Position numbers and translations under genes: made by a program
DNA from: Rhizophagus irregularis
Taxonomy: Eukaryota; Glomeromycota; Glomeromycetes; Glomerales; Glomeraceae
Reading direction: 5' to 3'
Length of the DNA: 64,000 nucleotides
NCBI RefSeq assembly: GCF_026210795.1
Contig: NC_089436.1
Span: 3,410,001-3,474,000 of the forward strand
Notes under the pieces: model-generated
Databases searched by the model: none
What the model was told of the DNA's origin: nothing
The model's input: the letters and a program-made list of their open reading frames with translations, nothing else
Shown: piece after piece, positions 58,113 to 64,000 of the stretch
How positions within the stretch are numbered: the stretch's first letter is position 1
How the letters are laid out: the number at the start of each line of letters is the position of its first letter

Positions 58113-58511
58113 ATGTCATCCACTACCCAGAAAACTAGCAATATTTGCCTCAACTGCTTTGTTCGTGACGAGACTGTGGAAGATATTTTCCCTATAGTAA
58201 TTGATAGGAAATTGACCGCCAATAACCTGGAAGCTACGATCAAAAGTGCCCGGCAAGATTTACAAGAAATAAAGATTGATCTATATAGAAAAGATTTCGC
58301 TCAGGACAATCCTGCTTTGGTCTCTACTGTAAATAGCTCTAAAGAAAGACAGGGGGTATTAATTGATCCGCAAAAAAAAATTTCTCAATATTTTTCCGAA
58401 GCTGATGCTCTTCCAGTTTATCTCCCGGTAGATGGAAAAAAGGGTCCTGTTAACATCATCATATACCCTGAGGTAGTGTTGAAAAAAGAACCCGATGATA
58501 TTGGGCTCTAG
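58113..58511 (+). CDS. Crinkler-header-only protein
   Basis: 132 aa. It reads as a ubiquitin-like CRN header (ICLNCFVRDETVEDIFPIVI, LTANNLEATIKSA, then IDLYRKDF and KISQYFSEADALP, VNIIIYPEVV) and stops there, with no effector domain attached. CRN headers are thought to guide delivery or maturation of modular effectors; a lone header could regulate or partner the full CRN encoded 480 nt downstream (inference). Confidence 0.65.
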   Translation: MSSTTQKTSNICLNCFVRDETVEDIFPIVIDRKLTANNLEATIKSARQDLQEIKIDLYRKDFAQDNPALVSTVNSSKERQGVLIDPQKKISQYFSEADALPVYLPVDGKKGPVNIIIYPEVVLKKEPDDIGL

Positions 58512-58992
58512 CGAATCGGCATAGAGTTGATTAGTATTTTTATTCTTATCATGTAGCGATAGGCCAATTTTTATGTAATGTAGGCCGGCTACCGGCAACC
58601 AATATCTTTTATTTCATAAATAAAGTATTATTATTTTATCGGTACATGAGAAATGGGTCACGTGTAATGGTGCGGTTCATGTAATATCAAGATGCTAAAG
58701 CATAAATCTAACATTTTTATCCAAACAGCGACAAGCGCGTCTAGCCTATATAAAAATCTCAGGTGATATGTGAGAAGAGTCTTCACGGTTAGGGAGGCGC
58801 AGTGATTAGGCGATTGTTGCACCTATGATGCAATGTGGCCGATCATACGGCAGGCTTGTGAAACAGTTGAATTTCTCACATATACCAGCCCTCAGAATTT
58901 TTTTCGCAAATAAAATTCTTTTTACTCTTGTCCTCACATACGCCAGTTTGCACCAATAATATTCCACAAAAAATACTATATAAGCCGGAAAC
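58512..58992. other. spacer between the two CRN genes
   Basis: GCCGGCTACCGGC (58583-58595) is a short hairpin, followed by AT-rich sequence with AATAAAG (58618-58624), a possible poly(A) signal of the upstream gene. GGAGGCGCAGTGATTAGG at 58794-58811 is weakly tRNA A-box-like. No gene. Confidence 0.4.
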
Positions 58993-60725
58993 ATGTCTAT
59001 CACTTTGTTCTGTCTTGTCAAAGGGAATACGTCCGAGAACGCTTTCTCAGTTAAAATAAGTAGAGACGAACCTATTAGTGAACTCAAGAAAGCTATTAAG
59101 GCAGAAAAACAAAATGACTTCGCTGGTATTGACGCAGACAGGCTCAAGCTATGGAAGGTGACGATCCCTGGCGATCAGGACGATCAATTAAGAAATCTAA
59201 TACTCCAGGACAGTGACGAATTGTTGGCAATAAGAAAAATTTCGAAGTACTTTCCAGACTCACCTCTCGAAGAACATATCCATGTTATTGTAAAATTGCC
59301 ACGTAAGTGTCTGGTATAGTCTGTGTAAAGCGCATTAACGGCTAATTTTTCGTCATTTACCCTCGCATAATTTTAACTCATTCGTTTCCAGTTCTCAGCT
59401 TGGAAGAGGCGTTATCGTGTATTCCACCACCCATAACATATTCTCCGGACTGTACTAAATCGAAGACCACTACAAAGGTTAATGGTGACCCGCCGACAAG
59501 TGTACAACTATGGGGCGACTTTTTCGATAAAGTGAATCAATTCCGCTTCGACCAACAACCGATATTCGAGAGGCCAAAATTTAACCAAGATATAGAGATA
59601 GTCAATGAAGAGGATGTTCGCGTTGCTATATCTATCAACATTTGTTTGATGTTAAATAAGCTTATAGGATCAGATTATAATTTTTCAAAACGTCCACCTA
59701 CTTCTCCTGGCATACCGGATTTCACCTGTCATCTCGTGGGTTCATTAATCTTGGTGATTGAGGCAAAAAGAAAGCATGTTTTAGAAGATATGGGCGAAGA
59801 AACATTTCCCGAGTTTTATCAGACGAGTAAAGGCAAGGATGTAGTTCAACAAATCTATAATTATATGGGAGGAAACGAACTTAGATACGGTATTCTTACC
59901 ACCTACGATAATCACTGGTTTCTATGCCGAGAACACACGAAGCTCTGGATCTCAAAAACCCTTTCACTGGAATCCGAATCTCCACCCGTACTCAAGGCAT
60001 ATGCTTATCTAACTCGAGAGGCGAAAGAGAATCCCAACTCTCCTAAACCTCAAGTACTAGTGCCGGCTCAAGGGGATAATAATTCACGAACACTTCGATC
60101 AAACTCAAAATCATCATCCAGCTCTTCAATAACTAATCAGGCTTCCAGCACCTCCGCGAATCAACAATCGTCATCCGCCTTTGGCGCTTCCAACGTAGAC
60201 CAGGAAAAGTTTAGCTTTGCAGACTTCAAGTTTAAGAGCATACTAGGTGAAGGACGAAGTGGAAAAACGCTCCTATGCGAATTTCGTGGCGATACGATTG
60301 CTTTGAAGAGTGTAGACTTATCGAAGGCCCCATCGTATGTTCTGAAAGAAATGCAGAAGGAAGTAGAGATTTACAAGGAACTCGCTGATATCCAAGGCAA
60401 GTATATCCCGAAGTTGGTCTGTTATGGATATTATGGAGGAGGTATGAGCTTCGTTATCGGCATGACTATTGTCGGCACTTCGTTGAGCGACCAAAAAATA
60501 AAGAAACAGCAAAAGACAAGGGCTATTAAGGGATTAGAAGCGATCCACAAGCATGGCATCCTCCACAATGACATTCGGGAGGAAAACATCTTAATTAACG
60601 ATGACGGTGGCGTCTATCTGATTGACTTCGGTATGGCAAGTCGGGAGGACACAAAAAAGAAGAGAAAGCTTTTCGAGGAGGAACAGCTCAAATTATCTCA
60701 ATTGCTAGATGGATATATTGTGTAA
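58993..60725 (+). CDS. Crinkler effector: CRN header, PD-(D/E)XK nuclease, short protein kinase
   Basis: Two exons (58993-59302 and 59392-60725; GTAAGT...TTCCAG, phase 1) give ~547 aa. Header residues 1-103 read SITLFCLVKGN, PISELKKAIKAEKQNDF, LKLWKVTIPGDQDDQL, HIHVIVKLP. The nuclease domain shows GIPDFTC (~208) and LVIEAKRK (~222), a PD...ExK site. A Ser/Asn-rich linker (~330-370) follows. The kinase has LGEGRSGKT (~386), IALKSV (~405), LHNDIREENILI (~493) and LIDFGMAS (~511), and stops ~35 residues after DFG, as in compact RIO/Bud32-like kinases. Header-nuclease-kinase is a known CRN layout. CRNs act on host-cell DNA or defence signalling. Intact. Confidence 0.88.
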
Positions 60726-61066
60726 GAGTCTAACTATTTCGCAAATTACTGTATTGTGATTTCCTGTAATCCTAGTGTCTTATAATTAATAATCATGTAT
60801 TTTACAGACATTTCATAAAGAAGGAGGGGCGAACTTCCAAGTCACGTAAATGTAAGGTGGTTAGTTAGACTGTAGGATTAGACATTAGCATAGACGTCAT
60901 GTATCAGTTGTATCACGGGCTAAGTCCCGATCTTGTATTTATTTTTCGCATGTATTAATAAAAAATTTTCTTGGCAAATTTCAGCGAACTCGGTTCGCCC
61001 AAAATCACATGATATATATTTTTTATTTTGAATGCTTATATGCAGTGTATTAGTTATATATAGACC
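60726..61066. other. intergenic, promoter side of the next gene
   Basis: Contains TTTCAGCGAACTCGGTTCGC (60981-61000), which recurs with two changes inside the next CDS near 61728; it holds a GCGAAC/GTTCGC inverted pair. No gene. Confidence 0.4.
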
Positions 61067-62623
61067 ATGGCATCCGAGCTTGAGTTATCGAAACAGCGTA
61101 TCACTGAACTTGAGGCTGAGAACGTAAATCTTAGAAGAAAGCTCTCGGTGTCTGATGCTGAAATAGCTGAACTTAGGCGCAGGAATAACGAGTTTCTAAG
61201 AGCAAATAAGGAATATAACGAGAGGCGTGATGCTGAAAATGCCAAACTCAGGGCCAGAATCGAGGAGTTGGAGAAAAACAAGGAAGATTCTTCAGCCGAG
61301 AATGTTAGGCGTGATGTTGAAATTGCTGAGATTAAGGCTGAAGTAGTGAAACTAGCCGAAGGCGCTCAGGCAAGAGACAATAACGAAGAAAGCAAACAGT
61401 TAACTTCCCGTCAATCAGAGGCTATTTCTAAAGAAATGATTTCAGGATATGATCAGAATACTATAGATGAGATAGAGCCTCAAAGCTCTGTTTCCTCGAA
61501 TAATATTAATCTGGCATCGAATGAGGATGTGAGCGATCATGCTTTATCGCCTTCGGCTAAATCATCGGAGGCAGTCGCTTTCTTGAATGGGGAGCATAAG
61601 AAAAGGGTTAGTGAAGAGATTAGGCAAAGGAATAGAGAGAAAAAACTTCAGCGAAAAAACGAACAGGGTATGATTCAAGAAGTTAATTCATCCATGAAAG
61701 AAAAACACTTTCTCCCGGTTGTGACTGAAATTTCAGCGAACCAAGTTCGCCCAAATTCTTTAGCAGAGATAGATGAAGAGCGAGCGGTCCTCCCTGATAT
61801 TATTAATCTATATGAAACTGCGTGCGGTGCGGAAAAGAAAGCAATCGAAGCCAATAGAGAAGAAACTTTGCGTTGGTGTTCCTATGCTAGAGAATTCAAG
61901 AGAATGTATAAAGATTTTATGGTCAACAATAAAGTTGGGGAAAAGAAAGCGAAAGGTCAGGTATATGATTTTATTATCAAACAACTCCCCGATACTAAAC
62001 GCAAAACTTTATGTAGGCAAACACAGAAAGCTTTGAGGATTGACGATTTATTCGAAAAAATAGGAATGGACAAGCTTCAATACATAAAAACATATAGTGC
62101 GGATACTATTTCGAAATTTACTGTTCCTCAGATTCAAACAATTATAGATCACTTCACCGAAAAACGTTCACAAAGTGAACAATTCACTGATGAAGCCGAG
62201 GATGAAGAACAAGATGACGAGGTCCCAGAGGGATCCGATCAGAATAATGCATTGGAGGTCTTGTCATTAGCAAAGCTAACATCAACTGCACCTATCCCAT
62301 TAGCCCATATCCCTAATTCTTCAGATGATACCTCCAGCTCGAAAAAATTGGATACCAAGGTAGAGGTAGTACCACCTATTCCTCAACCCAATAATCCAAC
62401 CCACGTCCAGGCCCGCAATAAAGTCTTAAAACTCTATCCTGATATATCTTTTCATAGTAAACCCTCCGATGAATCTGAAGATGTATATCGTTGCAGAACA
62501 AAGTCTTCAATATGCCCATCATGTAAGACGAATCATAAAGAAAATATAGTAGGTCGATATTGGGAGGGATCTTATCTTTTGAGTTGTATGTATAAGATGA
62601 AAGGACTCGAGGTAGTGGTGTAA
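61067..62623 (+). CDS. coiled-coil protein with C-terminal UL52-type zinc ribbon
   Basis: 518 aa. Residues 5-110 are a long heptad coiled coil (ELEAENVNLRRKLSVSDAEI). The middle is polar; residues ~240-370 form a helical domain (RWCSYAREFKRMYKDF, RQTQKALRIDDLFEKIG) that recurs in Rhizophagus hypothetical proteins. The last ~45 residues hold CPSCKTNH...GRYWEGSYLLSC, the C-x2-C-x3-H...C pattern of the zinc ribbon of herpes UL52-type primases and of the primase-helicase in this window. No catalytic domain. A DNA-binding accessory of the replicon is likely (inference). Confidence 0.7.
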   Translation: MASELELSKQRITELEAENVNLRRKLSVSDAEIAELRRRNNEFLRANKEYNERRDAENAKLRARIEELEKNKEDSSAENVRRDVEIAEIKAEVVKLAEGAQARDNNEESKQLTSRQSEAISKEMISGYDQNTIDEIEPQSSVSSNNINLASNEDVSDHALSPSAKSSEAVAFLNGEHKKRVSEEIRQRNREKKLQRKNEQGMIQEVNSSMKEKHFLPVVTEISANQVRPNSLAEIDEERAVLPDIINLYETACGAEKKAIEANREETLRWCSYAREFKRMYKDFMVNNKVGEKKAKGQVYDFIIKQLPDTKRKTLCRQTQKALRIDDLFEKIGMDKLQYIKTYSADTISKFTVPQIQTIIDHFTEKRSQSEQFTDEAEDEEQDDEVPEGSDQNNALEVLSLAKLTSTAPIPLAHIPNSSDDTSSSKKLDTKVEVVPPIPQPNNPTHVQARNKVLKLYPDISFHSKPSDESEDVYRCRTKSSICPSCKTNHKENIVGRYWEGSYLLSCMYKMKGLEVVV

Positions 62624-62643
62624 CCCAGTCATGCAAGATCAAC

Positions 62644-63058
62644 CACCTGAAATGCGCAGAAGATATCGGGAAAATTCTCTTTTTTTCTTCGTATAGCTCA
62701 GAAAAAAAAATCTACCATGGTACCAAAAGCTATGACAAGCATGTTAACAAACCTCAAGCCTCTGATTTCAAGCCTATCACTTTCGAAGCCAAACATTAAT
62801 TTTCAAATCCATGTTAGAGCATTTCACATACTTGAAATTCGGAAATTGTTTCAGAGGGATTGATAATTATAATTTTACATCCCCTCAGCCGTGGAGCTCA
62901 CCATGCCCTATTTGTGATGGAAAACATGGGAATTATGGATTACATGGCTCATGGTATGGAACAGAATATTGTCTTACTTGCTTCACTTCAGGCAATAAAT
63001 TCAGGTTCGCGATTGTGGCTTAGACCGGACCGATCACCTGAAATGCGCAGAAGATATC
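62644..63058 (+). repeat. 24-bp direct repeat after each zinc-ribbon gene
   Basis: CACCTGAAATGCGCAGAAGA followed by TATC is identical at 62644-62667 and 63035-63058, 21 and 12 nt after the stop codons of the two zinc-ribbon genes; GGGAAAATTCT follows in both. It indicates duplication of a zinc-ribbon-plus-3'-flank unit. Confidence 0.85.
62811..63023 (+). CDS. standalone UL52-type zinc-ribbon miniprotein
   Basis: 70 aa. The core CPICDGKHGNYGLHGSWYGT then EYCLTC repeats the C-x2-C-x3-H...W/Y...C motif of the preceding gene and of the primase-helicase. It may be an independent small protein or a remnant of a duplicated larger gene, since the frame just upstream (62700-62800) reads YHGTKSYDKHVNKP-like but is closed by a stop. 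Confidence 0.5.
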   Translation: MLEHFTYLKFGNCFRGIDNYNFTSPQPWSSPCPICDGKHGNYGLHGSWYGTEYCLTCFTSGNKFRFAIVA

Positions 63059-63322
63059 TGATATTGGGAAAATTCTTGCCGATTGAATACCAATCATTAT
63101 AAGAGGTTTTGGTACAATTGTGGTCAATGATCTTATAATAAATGCATGTTTAAATTACAGATAAATATCGCAATATTGGGCGTCCGAATTTATTTTTTAT
63201 CACTATATTAGTAAAGTGAAAAGTAACCTGTGCTTTATATTTTTGCAATGGTAGGTATACAGTCGCAATGAATAAAAAAAAAATTAAGTTTTATAATCTA
63301 TTTTAGCATGATAATTAAATCT
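63024..63322. other. intergenic, right edge of the replicon-like block
   Basis: Holds the second 24-bp repeat, then AT-rich DNA. No terminal repeat that would mark an element end could be seen. Confidence 0.35.
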
Positions 63323-64000
63323 TCAATTTTCCAATAAATCCAATAAATCTTTTATCCATTCCGCAAACAACACTCCCGGCCCAAAGATTGATATCGCTAG
63401 AGTTGGTTCTACACGATAATGTAACATTACTCCCACTCCTATCCCAGAAGCACATAACGGCAATAATATATAAAACACATCAATAAAAAACTCTTTATTA
63501 AAAATATATTCTTTTGTATGAAATAAAATTGATATAATCGAAATTGATTGGATCAAGTACGTTATACCGTATGAAATTATTTCGTATTTTGAATCAGTAT
63601 TTCCCGAACTACCCCAAATAATAAGACCGATGACAGTTGCACAAACAAGTGTAATAGTAATAAACTCGACCGTCAATTTCTATTTAATTGAAAGGAAATT
63701 AAGGATACGAAGAAACTAAACAGTCATTTAAGTGAAATAGCTCAGTGAATTTAGAAAAAATAACAAAAAAAAAAATAACATACTCCTTGTCCACGTTGTT
63801 TTTGTTTTACGGATTGTACCGTTGTAAGGTATTTCTTTCTTACTTCGTTATCTCTAAAACTAGTAAATAATTCTTTCCCATCTTTAGGCAAACCGTCGTA
63901 AACATCTCGTAATTCTTTCGGCAAATCTTGCAGAAATGCATTTAACTCATTCTTTCGACCTTCTTCTACTTTATTGTTTTCTTGACTCTTTGGGTCTCCT
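63323..64000 (-). CDS. multi-pass membrane protein, 3' exons only (5' end outside window)
   Basis: Exons >64000-63784 and 63679-63323, GT-AG, phase 0. The upstream exon encodes a soluble charged region (FLQDLPKELRDVYDGLPKDG, ELFTSFRDNEVRKKYL). The last exon encodes four hydrophobic segments (starting FITITLVCATVIGL, IISYGITYLIQSI, FYILLPLCASGIGVG, LAISIFGPGVLFA) and stops. AT-rich codon use and the intron match host genes, not the block to its left. Family not recognised; a membrane role is the only supportable call. Confidence 0.7.

Overview
The window looks like nuclear DNA of an arbuscular mycorrhizal fungus close to Rhizophagus (Glomeromycotina). The background is very AT-rich, genes carry short GT-AG introns, and the gene families are those that are hugely expanded in that lineage: TKL-like kinases with a zinc-ribbon leader, Sel1-repeat proteins, kelch-TM proteins, F-box/LRR proteins, a sacsin-BTB protein and Crinkler (CRN) effectors. 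The species is inferred from family recognition only; no rRNA or tRNA marker is present.

Layout. 1-4.05 kb: the 3' part of a kinase gene in which one phase-0 exon (zinc ribbon plus kinase N-lobe) is tandemly repeated six times before a single C-lobe exon. 5.0-7.0 kb (-): a decayed Sel1-kinase pseudogene. 7.4-8.5 kb: a decayed kelch pseudogene. 9.48-18.40 kb: a full-length two-ORF non-LTR retrotransposon (APE, RT, RNase H) with a 13-bp target-site duplication and both ORFs open. 18.4-22.2 kb: repeat-rich, with a hAT-type MITE (8-bp duplication), a possible Helitron end, and a MITE carrying a nested retroposed insert with a 17-bp duplication. 23.0-25.7 kb: an intact Sel1-repeat gene. 26.2-36.1 kb: one F-box/LRR gene (-) split by an 8,313-bp fold-back element with a 9-bp duplication; the element holds satellites, giant inverted arms and two further MITEs. 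38.0-47.3 kb (-): a 12-exon sacsin-like gene encoding about 2,806 aa, with two ATPase modules and a C-terminal BTB domain.

48.5-63.1 kb has a visibly higher GC content, is mostly intron-poor and is almost all on the + strand. It encodes a primase-helicase (AEP, UL52-type zinc ribbon and UL9-like SF2 helicase), a Cys/His protein, an NCLDV-type 2-cysteine-adaptor-like protein, a tyrosine recombinase, small coiled-coil and basic proteins, a CRN-header-only protein, a full CRN (header, PD-(D/E)XK nuclease, kinase), and two more proteins carrying the same UL52-type zinc ribbon. Palindromes, an 18-bp repeat array and a matched pair of hairpins surround the primase-helicase and recombinase. I read this as a candidate integrated, virus- or plasmid-like replicon with effector cargo; its ends are not resolved. 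The right edge holds part of a four-TM-segment host-type gene.

How it fits together: the left 47 kb is host signalling-gene turnover overwritten by several layers of transposition, and relative ages can be read from the nesting. The right 15 kb is a compact group of replication, recombination and effector genes that may move as a unit.
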